Shown in pieces: positions 36,701 through 49,112 of a stretch of 64,000 nucleotides of DNA. The DNA lies in NCBI RefSeq assembly GCF_947507565.1, contig NC_089189.1, positions 868,001-932,000 of the forward strand. Reading direction: 5' to 3'. Position 1 is the stretch's first letter. The number at the start of each line of letters is the position of its first letter. The notes beneath the pieces were generated by a model that searched no databases, had not been told where the DNA came from, and saw only the letters and a program-made list of their open reading frames with translations. Source of the stretch: Oscarella lobularis (lineage: Eukaryota > Porifera > Homoscleromorpha > Homosclerophorida > Oscarellidae). Position numbers and translations under genes: made by a program.

Positions 36701-39700
36701 GCGAAATTACAGGAGCTAGCCAACGGGTCTCTCCTGTAATAAATTACAGCGAAATTACAGGGGGTTAGCCAACGAGTCTCCCCTGTAATAAATTGCAGCA
36801 AAATTACAGGGGCTAGCCAACGGGTCTCTCCTGTAATAAATTACAGCGAAATTATAGGGGACTAGCCAACGCGTTTTTCCAGTAATAAATTACAGCAAAA
36901 TTACAGGGGGTCAGCCAACAAGTCTCTCCTGCAATAAATTACAGCGAAATTAAAGGGGGCTAGCCAACGGGTCTCTCCAGTAATAAACTACAGCGAAATT
37001 ACAGGGGGCTAGCCAGCGGGTCTCTCCTGTAATAAACTACAGCGAAATTACAGAGGGTTAGCCAACAAGTCTCTCCTGCAATAAATTACAGCGAAATTAC
37101 ATGGGGCTAGCCAACGGGTCTCTCCTGTAATAAACTACAGTGAAATTACAGGGGTCAGCCGACACGTCTCTCCAGCAATAAAGTACAGCGAATTTACAGG
37201 GGGTTAGCCAACGGGTCTCTCCTGTAATAAATTACAGCGAAATTACAGGGGGTTAGCCAATGGGTCTCTCCTGTAATAAATTACAGCGAAATTACACGGG
37301 ATAACCAACGGGTCTCTCGTGCAATAAATTACAGCGAAATTACAGGGGGCTAGCCAACGGGTCTCTCCTGTAATAAATTACAGCGAAATTACAGGGGCTA
37401 GCCAACGGGTCTCTCCTGTAATAAATTACAGCGAAATTACAGGGGGTTAGCCAACGGGTCTCTCCTGTAAATAATTACAGCGAAATTACAGAGGCTAGCT
37501 AATGGGTCTCTCCTGTAATAAACTACAGCGAAATTACAGGGGGCTAGCCAGCGGGTCTCTCCTGTAATAAACTACAGCGAAATTACAGGAGCTAGACAAC
37601 GGGTCTCTCCTGCAATAAATTACAGCGAAATTACAGGAGCTAGCCAATGGGTCTCTCATGTAATAAATTACAGCGAAATTACAGGGGGTTAGCCAACGGG
37701 TCTCCCTTGTAATAAATTACAGCGAAATTACAGGGGCTAGCCAACGGGTCTCTCCTGTAATAAATTAAAGCGAAATTACAAGGGCTAGCTAATGGGTCTC
37801 TCCTGTAAAAAACTACAGCGAAATTACAGGAGCTAGCCAACGGATCTCTCCTGTAATAAATTACAGCGAAATTACAGGGGATTAGCCAACGGGTCTCCCT
37901 TGTAATAAATTAGAGCGAAATTACAGGGGCTAGCCAATGGGGTCTCTCCTGTAATAAATTACAGCGAAATTACAGGGGGTTAGCCAACGGGTCTCTCCTG
38001 TAATAAATTACAGCGAAATTACAGGGGCTACCCAATGGGTCTCTCCTGTAACAAACTGCAGCGAAATTACAGGAGGTTAGCCAACGGGTCTCTCCTGTAA
38101 TAAATTAGAGCGAAATTACAGGGCTAGCCAACGGGTCTCTCCTGTAATAAATTACAAAGAAATTACAGAGGGTTAGCCAACGGGTCTCTCCTGTAATAAA
38201 TTACAGCGAAATTACAGGGGGCAGACAACGGGTCTCTCCTGTAATAAATTACAGCGAAATTACACAGGGCTAGCCAACGGGTCTCTCCTGTAATAAATTA
38301 CAGCGAAATTACAGGGGGTTAGCCAACGGTCTCTCCTGTAATAAATTACAGCGAAATTACAGGAGCTAGCCAACGGGTCTCTCCTGTAATAAATTACAGC
38401 GAAATTACAGGGGCTAGCAAACGGGTATCTCCTGTAATAAATTACAGCGAAATTACAGGGGCTAGCCAACGGGTCTCTCCTGTAATAAATTACAGCGAAA
38501 TTACAGGGGCTAGCCAACGGGTCTCTCCTGTAATAAATTACAGCGAAATTACAGGGGCTAGCAAACGGGTCTCTCCTGTAATAAATTACAGCGAAATTAC
38601 ACGGGCTAGCCAACGGGTCTCTCCTGTAATAAATTACAACGAAATTACAGGGGCTAGCCAACGGGTCTCTCCTGTAATAAATTACAGCGAAATTACAGGG
38701 GGTTAGCCAACGGGTCTCTCCTGTAATAAATTACAGAGAAATTACAGGGGCTAGCCAATGGGTCTCTCCTGTAATAAATTACAGCGAAATTACTTGGGGC
38801 TAGCCAACGGGTCTCTCCTGTAATAAACTACAGTGAAATTACAGGGGTCAGCCGACACGTCTCTCCAGCAATAAAGTACAGCGAAATTACAGGGGGCAGA
38901 CAACGGGTCTCTCCTGTAATAAATTACAGCGAAATTACAGAGGGCTAGCCAACGGGTCTCTCCTGTAATAAATTACAGCGAAATTACAGGGGGTTAGCCA
39001 ACGGTCTCTCCTGTAATAAATTACAGCGAAATTACAGGAGCTAGCCAACGGGTCTCTCCTGTAATAAATTACAGCGAAATTACAGCGGCTGGCAAACGGG
39101 TCTCTCCTGTAATAAATTACAGCGAAATTACAGGGGCTAGCCAACGGGTCTCTCCTGTAATAAATTACAGCGAAATTACAGGGGCTAGCCAACGGGTCTC
39201 TCCTGTAATAAATTACAGCGAAATTACAGGGGGTTAGCCAACGGGTCTCTCCTGTAATAAATTACAGTGAAATTACAGGGGCTAGCCAATGGGTCTCTCC
39301 TGTAATAAATTACAGCGAAATTACATGGGGCTAGCCAACGGGTCTCTCCTGTAATAAACAACAGCGAAATTACAGATGCTAGCTAAAGGGTCTCTCCTGT
39401 AATAAATTACAGCGAAATTGCAGGGGCTAGCTAACGGGTCTCCCCTGTAATAAATTACAGCGAAATTAATGGGGGTTAGCCAACGGGTCTCTCCTGTAAT
39501 AAATTACAGTGAAATGAAAGGGGCTAGCCAATGGGTCTCTACTGTAATAAACTACAGCGAAATTACAGGGGGTTAGCCAACGGGTCTCTCCTGTAATAAA
39601 TTACAGCGAAATTACAGGGGGCAAGCCAACGGGTCTCTCCTGTAATAAATTACAGCGAAACTACAGGGGGTTAGCCAACGGTTCTCTCCTCTAATAAACT

Positions 39701-42700
39701 ACAGCGAAATTACAGGGGCTAGCCAACGTTTCTCTCCTGTAATAAATTACAGCGCAATTACAGAGGGCTAGCCAACGGGTCACTCCTGTAATAAATTACA
39801 GCGAAATTACAGGGGGCTAGCCAACGGGTCTCTCCTGTAATAAAATACAGCGAAATTACAGGGGGTTAGCCAACGGGTCTCTCCTGTAATAAATTACAGC
39901 GAAATTACACGGGATAATCAACGGGTCTCTCGTGCAATAAATTACAGCGAAATTACAGGGCTAGCCAACGGGTCTCTTCTGTAATAAATTACAGCGAAAT
40001 TACAGGGGGCTAGCCAACTGGTCTCTCCTGTAATAAATTACAGCGAAATTACAGGGGGTTAGCCAACGGGTCTCTCCTGTAATAAATTACAGCGAATTTA
40101 CAGAGGCTAGCTAATGGGTCTCTCCTGTAATAAACTACAGCGAAATTACAGGGGGCTAGCCAGCGGGTCTCTCCTGTAATAAACTACAGCGAAATTACAG
40201 GAGCTAGACAACGGGTCTCTCCTGCAATAAATTACAGCGAAATTACAGGAGCTAGCCAACGGGTCTCTCATGTAATAAATTACAGCGAAATTACAGGGGG
40301 TTAGCCAACGGGTCTCCCTTGTAATAAATTACAGCGAAATTACAGGGGCTAGCCAACGGGTCTCTCCTGTAATAAATTAAAGCGAAATTACAAGGGCTAG
40401 CTAATGGGTCTCTCCTGTAATAAACTACAGCGAAATTACAGGAGCTAGCCAACGGATCTCTCCTGTAATAAATTACAGCGAAATTACAGGGGATTAGCCA
40501 ACGGGTCTCCCTTGTAATAAATTAGAGCGAAATTACAGGGGCTAGCCAATGGGGTCTCTCCTGTAATAAATTACAGCGAAATTACAGGGGGTTAGCCAAC
40601 GGGTCTCTCCTGTAATAAATTACAGCGAAATTACAGGGGCTACCCAATGGGTCTCTCCTGTAACAAACTGCAGCGAAATTACAGGGGGTTAGCCAACGGG
40701 TCTCTCCTGTAATAAATTAGAGCGAAATTACAGGGCTAGCCAACGGGTCTCTCCTGTAATAAATTACAAAGAAATTACAGAGGGTTAGCCAACGGGTCTC
40801 TCCTGTAATAAATTACAGCGAAATTACAGGGGGCAGACAACGGGTCTCTCCTGTAATAAATTACAGCGAAATTACACAGGGCTAGCCAACGGGTCTCTCC
40901 TGTAATAAATTACAGCGAAATTACAGGGGGTTAGCCAACGGTCTCTCCTGTAATAAATTACAGCGAAATTAGAGGAGCTAGCCAACGGGTCTCTCCTGTA
41001 ATAAATTACAGCGAAATTACAGGGGCTAGCAAACGGGTCTCTCCTGTAATAAATTACAGCGAAATTACAGGGGCTAGCCAACGGGTCTCTCCTGTAATAA
41101 ATTACAGCGAAATTACAGGGGCTAGCCAACGGGTCTCTCCTGTAATAAATTACAGCGAAATTACAGGGGCTAGCAAACGGGTCTCTCCTGTAATAAATTA
41201 CAGCGAAATTACACGGGCTAGCCAACGGGTCTCTCCTGTAATAAATTACAACGAAATTACAGGGGCTAGCCAACGGGTCTCTCCTGTAATAAATTACAGC
41301 GAAATTACAGGGGGTTAGCCAACGGGTCTCTCCTGTAATAAATTACAGTGAAATTACAGGGGCTAGCCAATGGGTCTCTCCTGTAATAAATTACAGCGAA
41401 ATTACATGGGGCTAGCCAACGGGTCTCTCCTGTAATAAACTACAGTGAAATTACAGGGGTCAGCCGACACGTCTCTCCAGCAATAAAGTACAGCGAAATT
41501 ACAGGGGGCAGACAACGGGTCTCTCCTGTAATAAATTACAGCGAAATTACAGAGGGCTAGCCAACGGGTCTCTTCTGTAATAAATTACAGCGAAATTACA
41601 GGGGGTTAGCCAACGGTCTCTCCTGTAATAAATTACAGCGAAATTACAGGAGCTAGCCAACGGGTCTCTCCTGTAATAAATTACAGCGAAATTACAGCGG
41701 CTAGCAAACGGGTCTCTCCTGTAATAAATTACAGCGAAATTACAGGGGCTAGCCAACGGGTCTCTCCTGTAATAAATTACAGCGAAATTACAGGGGCTAG
41801 CCAACGGGTCTCTCCTGTAATAAATTACAGCGAAATTACAGGGGGTTAGCCAACGGGTCTCTCCTGTAATAAATTACAGTGAAATTACAGGGGCTAGCCA
41901 ATGGGTCTCTCCTGTAATAAATTACAGCGAAATTACATGGGGCTAGCCAACGGGTCTCTCCTGTAATAAACTAGAGTGAAATTACAGGGGTCAGCCGACA
42001 CGTCTCTCCAGCAATAAAGTACAGCGAATTTACAGGGGGTTAGCCAACGGGTCTCTCCTGTAATAAATTACAGCGAAATTACAGGGGGTTAGCCAACGGG
42101 TCTCTCGTGTAATAAATTACAGTGAAATTACAGGGGCTAGCCAATGGGTCTCTCCTGTAATAAACAACAGCGAAATTACAGATGCTAGCTAAAGGGTCTC
42201 TCCTGTAATAAATTACAGCGAAATTGCAGGGGCTAGCTAACGGGTCTCCCCTGTAATAAATTACAGCGAAATTAATGGGGGTTAGCCAACGGGTCTCTCC
42301 TGTAATAAATTACAGTGAAATGAAAGGGGCTAGCCAATGGGTCTCTACTGTAATAAACTACAGCGAAATTACAGGGGGTTAGCCAACGGGTCTCTCCTGT
42401 AATAAATTACAGCGAAATTACAGGGGGCAAGCCAACGGGTCTCTCCTGTAATAAATTACAGCGAAACTACAGGGGGTTAGCCAACGGTTCTCTCCTCTAA
42501 TAAACTACAGCGAAATTACAGGGGCTAGCCAACGTTTCTCTCCTGTAATAAATTACAGCGCAATTACAGAGGGCTAGCCAACGGGTCACTCCTGTAATAA
42601 ATTACAGCGAAATTACAGGGGGTTAGCCAACGGGTCTCTCCTGTAATAAAATACAGCGAAATTACAGGGGGTTAGCCAACGGGTCTCTCCTGTAATAAAT

Positions 42701-45700
42701 TACAGCGAAATTACACGGGATAATCAACGGGTCTCTCGTGCAATAAATTACAGCGAAATTACAGGGCTAGCCAACGGGTCTCTTCTGTAATAAATTACAG
42801 CGAAATTACAGGGGGCTAGCCAACTGGTCTCTCCTGTAATAAATTACAGCGAAATTACAGGGGGTTAGCCAACGGGTCTCTCCTGTAATAAATTACAGCG
42901 AATTTACAGGGGTTAGCCAACGGGTCTCTCCTGTAATAAATTACAGCGAAATTACAGAGGCTAGCTAACGGGTCTCTCCTGTAATAAATTACAGCGAAAT
43001 TACAGGGGGTTAGCCAACGGGTCTCTCCTGTAATAAATTACAGTGAAATTAAAGGGGCTAGCCAATGGGTCTCTCCTGTAATAAACTACAGCGAAATTAC
43101 AGGGGGCTAGCCAACGGGTCTCTCCTGTAATAAATTACAGCGAAATTAGAGGGGGTTAGCCAACGGGTCTCTCCTGTAATAAATTACAGTGAAATTAAAG
43201 GGGCTAGCCAATGGGTCTCTCTTGTAACAAACTACAGCGAAATTACAGGGGGTTAGCCAACGGGTCTCTCCTGTAATAAATTACAGCGAAATTACAGGGC
43301 TAGCCAACGGGTCTCTCCTGTAATAAATTACAGCGAAATTACAGGGCTAGCCAACGGGTCTCTCCTGTAATAAATTACAGCGAAATTACAGGGGGTTTGC
43401 CAACGGGTCTCTCCTGTAATAAACTACAGCGAAATTACAGGGGGCTAGCCAACGGGTCTCTCCTGTAATAAATTACAGCGAAATTACATGGGGTTAGCCA
43501 ACGGGTCTCTCCTGTAATAAATTACAGCGAAATTACAGGGGGCTAGCCAACGGGTCTCTCCTGTAATAAATTACAGCGAAATTAAAGGGGCTAGCCAACG
43601 GGTCTCTCGTGTAATAAATTACAGCGAAATTACAGGGGGCTAGCCAACGGGTCTCTCCTGTAATAAATTACAGCGAAATTACAGGGGCTAGCCAACGGGT
43701 CTCTCCTGTAATAAATTACAGCGAAATTAGAGGGGGTTAGCCAACGGGTCTCTCCTGTAATAAATTACAGTGAAATTAAAGGGGCTAGCCAATGGGTCTC
43801 TCTTGTAACAAACTACAGCGAAATTACAGGGGGTTAGCCAACGGGTCTCTCCTGTAATAAATTACAGCGAAATTACAGGGCTAGCCAACGGGTCTCTCCT
43901 GTAATAAATTACAGCGAAATTACAGGGCTAGCCAACGGGTCTCTCCTGTAATAAATTACAGCGAAATTACAGGGGGTTTGCCAACGGGTCTCTCCTGTAA
44001 TAAACTACAGCGAAATTACAGGGGCTAGCCAACGGGTCTCTCCTGTAATAAATTACAGCGAAATTACAGGGGGTTAGCCAACGGGTCTCTCCTGTAATAA
44101 ATTACAGCGAAATTACAGAGGCTAGCTAACGGGTCTCTCCTGTAATAAATTACAGCGAAATTACAGGGGGTTAGCCAACGGGTCTCTCCTGTAATAAATT
44201 ACAGTGAAATTAAAGGGGCTAGCCAATGGGTCTCTCCTGTAATAAACTACAGCGAAATTACAGGGGGCTAGCCAACGGGTCTCTCCTGTAATAAATTACA
44301 GCGAAATTAGAGGGGGTTAGCCAACGGGTCTCTCCTGTAATAAATTACAGTGAAATTAAAGGGGCTAGCCAATGGGTCTCTCTTGTAACAAACTACAGCG
44401 AAATTACAGGGGGTTAGCCAACGGGTCTCTCCTGTAATAAATTACAGCGAAATTACAGGGCTAGCCAACGGGTCTCTCCTGTAATAAATTACAGCGAAAT
44501 TACAGGGCTAGCCAACGGGTCTCTCCTGTAATAAATTACAGCGAAATTACAGGGGGTTTGCCAACGGGTCTCTCCTGTAATAAACTACAGCGAAATTACA
44601 GGGGGCTAGCCAACGGGTCTCTCCTGTAATAAATTACAGCGAAATTACATGGGGTTAGCCAACGGGTCTCTCCTGTAATAAATTACAGCGAAATTACAGG
44701 GGGCTAGCCAACGGGTCTCTCCTGTAATAAATTACAGCGAAATTACAGGGGCTAGCCAACGGGTCTCTCGTGTAATAAATTACAGCGAAATTACAGGGGC
44801 TAGCCAACGGGTCTCTCCTGTAATAAATTACAGCGAAATTACAGGGGCTAGCCAACGGGTCTCTCCTGTAATAAATTACAGCGAAATTAGAGGGGGTTAG
44901 CCAACGGGTCTCTCCTGTAATAAATTACAGTGAAATTAAAGGGGCTAGCCAATGGGTCTCTCTTGTAACAAACTACAGCGAAATTACAGGGGGTTAGCCA
45001 ACGGGTCTCTCCTGTAATAAATTACAGCGAAATTACAGGGCTAGCCAACGGGTCTCTCCTGTAATAAATTACAGCGAAATTACAGGGCTAGCCAACGGGT
45101 CTCTCCTGTAATAAATTACAGCGAAATTACAGGGGGTTTGCCAACGGGTCTCTCCTGTAATAAACTACAGCGAAATTACAGGGGGCTAGCCAACGGGTCT
45201 CTCCTGTAATAAATTACAGCGAATTTACAGGGGTTAGCGAACGGGTCTCTCCTGTAATAAATTACAGTGAAATTACAGGGGCTAGCCAATGGGTCTCTCC
45301 TGTAATAAACTACAGCGAAATTACAGACGCTAGCTAACGGGTCTCTTCTGTAATAAATTACAGCGAAATTAGAGGGGGTTAGCCAACGGGTCTGTCCTGT
45401 AATAAATTACAGTGAAATTACAGGGGCTAGCCAATGGGTCTCTCCTGTAATAAATTACAGCGAAATTACACGGGTTAGCAAACGGGTCTCTCCTGTAATA
45501 AATTACAGCGAAATTACAGGGGGCTAGCCAACGGGTCTCTCCTGTAATAAATTACAGCGAAATTACAGGGGGTTAGCCAACGGGTCTCTCCTGTAATAAA
45601 TTACAGCGAAATTACAGGGCTAGCCAACGGGTCTCTCCTGTAATAAATTACAGCAAAATTACAGGGCTAGCCAACGGGTCTCTCCTGTAATAAATTACAG

Positions 45701-46735
45701 CGAAATTACAGGGGGCTAGCCAAAGGGTCTCTCCTGTAATAAATTACAGCGAAATTACAGGAGGTTAGCCCACGGGTCTCTCCTGTAATAAATTACAGCG
45801 AAATTACAGGGGCTAGCCAACGGGTCTCTCCTGTAATAAACTACAGCGAAATTACAGGGGCTAGCCAACGGGTCTCTCCTGTAATAAATTACAGCGAAAT
45901 TACAGGGGGTTAGCCAACGGGTCTCTCCTGTAATAAATTACAGTGAAATTAAAGGGGCTAGCCAATGGGTCTCTACTGTAATAAACTACAGCGAAATTAC
46001 AGGGGGTTAGCCAACGGGTCTCTCCTGTAATAAATTACAGCGAAATTACAGGGGGCTAGCCAATGGGTCTCTCCTGTAATAAATTACAGCGAAACTACAG
46101 GGGGTTAGCCAACGGTTCTCTCCTGTAATAAACTACAGCGAAATTACAGGGGCTAGCCAACGGTTCTCTCCTGTAATAAATTACAGCGAAATTACAGAGG
46201 GCTAGCCAACGGGTCTCTCCTGTAATAAATTACAGCGAAATTACAGGGGGTTAGCCAACGGGTCTCTCCTGTAATAAATTACAGCGAAATTACAGGGGGC
46301 TAGCCAACGGGTCTCTCCTGTAATAAATTACAGCGAAATTACAGGGGCTAGCCAACGGGTCTCTCCTGTAATAAATTACAGCGAAATTACATGGGGTTAG
46401 CCAACGGGTCTCTCCTGTAATAAATTACAGCGAAATTACAGGGGGCTAGCCAACGGGTCTCTCCTGTAATAAATTACAGCGAAATTACAGGGGCTAGCCA
46501 ACGGGTCTCTCGTGTAATAAATTACAGCGAAATTACAGGGGGCTAGCCAACGGGTCTCTCCTGTAATAAATTACAGCGAAATTACAGGGGCTAGCCAACG
46601 GGTCTCTCCTGTAATAAATTACAGCGAAATTACAGGGGGTTAGCCAACGGGTCTCTCCTGTAATAAATTACAGTGAAATTACAGGGGCTAGCCAATGGGT
46701 CTCTCCTGTAATAAATTACAGCGAAATTACAGGGG
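33733..46735. repeat. 48/49-base satellite, longest block
   Basis: About 265 units over 13 kb. Two higher-order structures are visible: a 2612-base tandem duplication (37547 onwards matches 40159 onwards; 38260-38661 matches 40872-41273), and a unit of about 580 bases with start markers at 43141, 43722, 44302 and 44882. The 16-residue repeat frames on the minus strand are by-products of the 48-base unit. The block ends abruptly at the ankyrin-Roc gene. Confidence 0.95.
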
Positions 46736-47056
46736 GCTCATTGTCTGCTTCGAGGGCAACGAGGCCCCCTTCCTGTTTTCGCTCTTCTCCAAAAAGCGGT
46801 TTTTTTTCCATCACACGCTTTGCAATCGAAGCCGCTGCCGCTTTGTAATAAACTCGTTTGCTCTCTCGAATTTCAACTATTTTTTTCCAGTTGCAGGTTT
46901 CCTTGACAATCACTTTGCAAGCGGTTTCGACGCCCTCCGTGCTTGGCTCCTTCGAATTAAATTTCTGCCTGGTAAGGGACTTAATCAAACTTGTTTTTCC
47001 ACTGCCGTCTTTTCCCACTACATCTACTCGAAAGAACGTGCACGAGGCTGCGCCGT
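46736..47056 (-). pseudogene. Roc (Ras of complex) GTPase exon, cut off by satellite
   Basis: Next exon of the ankyrin gene at 47172-49840. It encodes the start of a Roc-type GTPase domain: the sequence VDVVGKDGSGKTSLIKSL holds the P-loop GKDGSGKT, followed by a switch I-like STEGVE. The exon starts after an AG at 47057/47058 or at 47048; both give the phase-1 join needed by the donor at 47171. The later G motifs (DxxG, NKxD) and any following domain are missing because the reading frame runs into the 48-base satellite at 46735. A typical ankyrin-Roc protein would continue well beyond. Either the rest lies far away across the satellite or the gene is broken here; the frameshift upstream favours the second. 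Confidence 0.6.
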
Positions 47057-47171
47057 CTCTAAAAGCGGACAAGTAAATACTCACAGCCTCTCCTCCCTGA
47101 GAAAGTATCTCGTCAGGAACTGAACCTTTAGCGCAAGCGGTTACAACTTTCAGTGACAAACGAGAACTTAC

Positions 47172-49112
47172 CAACTTTTTGCAAATATGCTGCTAACTCG
47201 GTATGGCGAGAGGAAGATGCCATTTCCCAAGCTACTTTTCCCGATGAATCTCGAGCTAAAGGACTCGCTCCTCTTTCAAGTAACGATCGACACATTTCGT
47301 CTAGACCGGCACTTGCGGCGTAGTGCAACAAAGTCTTTTGCTCTTTGTCAGTACAGTAAACGTTTGCTCCAATTCGTACTAGATCCCAACACAAGCAAAG
47401 TATATCCTCTCTCTTTTTAGAAGGCATCTTTTCTGATAAACGAGTGAGAATAGCTTTTAATGCACTTGTGCTATGGACGTTGTCTTCCCATTCCTGTGCA
47501 TATCCACTTGATACAAGTTTCCTAAGAGCAGACGCTCTATTTTGATAAGAAGATAAAGCTGACGAATTGCTGCATAATGACTCAAAAACATTTTTCGCCA
47601 ACGACGCAGCACTGCTTCCCGTCATCTCTCGGCGACGGCTAAGAACATCACAAAAGATCTTGAGTGTCGATGCAGAAACAGTATCTTTCCTGAATGTATC
47701 TGCCCCAGCACCACCGGAGAGAAGGATGTCACACGTCCCTCTATGACCATGTTCCGCAGCGATTAAAAATACTGGTTTTCCAGATTCATCTTGAACGTCC
47801 ACGTCTGCACCCGCAATGAAGACAAGCCATTCAACAATTTCTTCTTTGCCCAGTAGGCTCGCCGCAATGAGCCAAGGCTTCAAAACTTGCCGCCTGCATT
47901 CCTCTTCACTAATACAAGAAAAGATATAAGCAAGACTATCTTTATCTCCGACACATATAGAAGCTTTTCCGAGTGTTTCGCAGAACTGTTGGATTACGGT
48001 AGACGCAACTGCGCGGCGAGAAAGAAAGGAACACACCATGGATGCTAATTCAGAAGGCAATCGATCAAAAGTGTTAACGATTTCTAGCAGTTTGATTCCC
48101 ATTTCCTCGTTTAGATCGGCGTCAGTGTACAATGCCAAAAGGCAAGAAAAAACAGAGCTTTGACGCTGTCTAAAAGCGCGATGAATCGCCTGCTCTCCTT
48201 GATTATTCTTAGCCTTCAATAAACCTGAGTTGATTTCAAGTAGCAAACGGCATATGCTCTCCTTCCCAGTTGAAGCAGCAAGATGAAGTGCTTGGTCTCC
48301 GTCCTCATCACAAGCACTGATATTAGTTCCTGCACACGCTATTAAATACTCGCACACGGATGCGTGGCCTTCAAGTGAAGCTGCATGTAGTGGATGACGG
48401 TGCTTAAATCCTTTGGCAAGTACGTCAGCCTTCTTTTCCACAAGAATCATGCAAACGTCGACGTGTCCTTTCCAAGCAGCAAGATGAAGTGCTTGGTCTC
48501 CATCCTTATTACAAGCACCGACATCAGCTCCAGCACACACTATTAAATACTCGCACACGGATGATTGGCCCTCAAGTGAAGCTCGATGTAATGGATGATT
48601 GCCGTTATATCCTTTGGCGAGTACGTCAGCCTTGTTTTCAACAAGAACTTTGCAAACGTCGACGTGTCCTTTCAAAGCAGCGAGATGCAGTGTCAGGTTT
48701 CCATCTTCATTACAAGCACCGACATCAGCTCCAGCACACACTATTAAATACTCGCACACGGATGCTTGGCCCTCAAGTGAAGCTTGATGCAATGAATGAT
48801 TGCCGTTATATCCTTTGGCGAGTACGTCAGCCATGTTTTCAACAAGAACTTTGCAAACGTCGACGTGTCCTTTCAAAGCAGCTAGATGAAGTGCTTGGTC
48901 TTCACTCTTATTACAAGCACCGACATCAGCTCCAGCACACACTATTAAATACTCGCACACGGATGCTTGGCCCTCAAATGAAGCTTGATGTAATGGATGA
49001 TTGCCGTTATATCCTTTGGCGAGTACGTCAGCCTTGTTTTCAACAAGAACTTTGCAAACGTCGACGTGTCCTTTCAAAGCAGCGAGATGAAGTGCTTGGT
49101 CTTCATTAAGCA
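47172..49112 (-). pseudogene. Ankyrin-repeat protein, main exon (downstream of frameshift)
   Basis: Long open frame of about 650 residues. The first part is a nearly perfect tandem array of ankyrin pairs, each pair 67 residues (201 bases): repeats of the type LHLAALKGHVDVCKVLVENK alternate with PLHQASFEGQASVCEYLI. A non-ankyrin middle follows (containing LPSELASMVCSFLSRR), and further ankyrin-like repeats close the exon (PWLIAASLLGKEEIVEWLV; LLHYAASAGLDEMCRSLLER). The exon ends at a consensus donor, AAAGTTG followed by GTAAGT (donor from 47171), phase 1, joining the Roc exon. The upstream frame is lost by a net 8-base deletion at about 49112, so as assembled the protein cannot be read through. 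Ankyrin-Roc proteins are known in animals (DAPK-like and others); no specific orthologue can be named. Confidence 0.8.

Noticed and set aside
38260..41804. Minus-strand frames of 85-133 codons with a 16-residue repeat containing NFAVIYYRRDP
   Set aside because: The 48-base unit is 16 codons, so any stretch without 49-base units is open; frames end exactly where 49-base units occur.
3556..46735. CRISPR-like appearance of regularly spaced near-identical repeats
   Set aside because: There are no variable spacers between repeats; units are head-to-tail and the genome is eukaryotic.
48489..49109. Plus-strand frame of 206 codons with an internal repeat
   Set aside because: It is antisense to the ankyrin exon and repeats only because of the 201-base period there.
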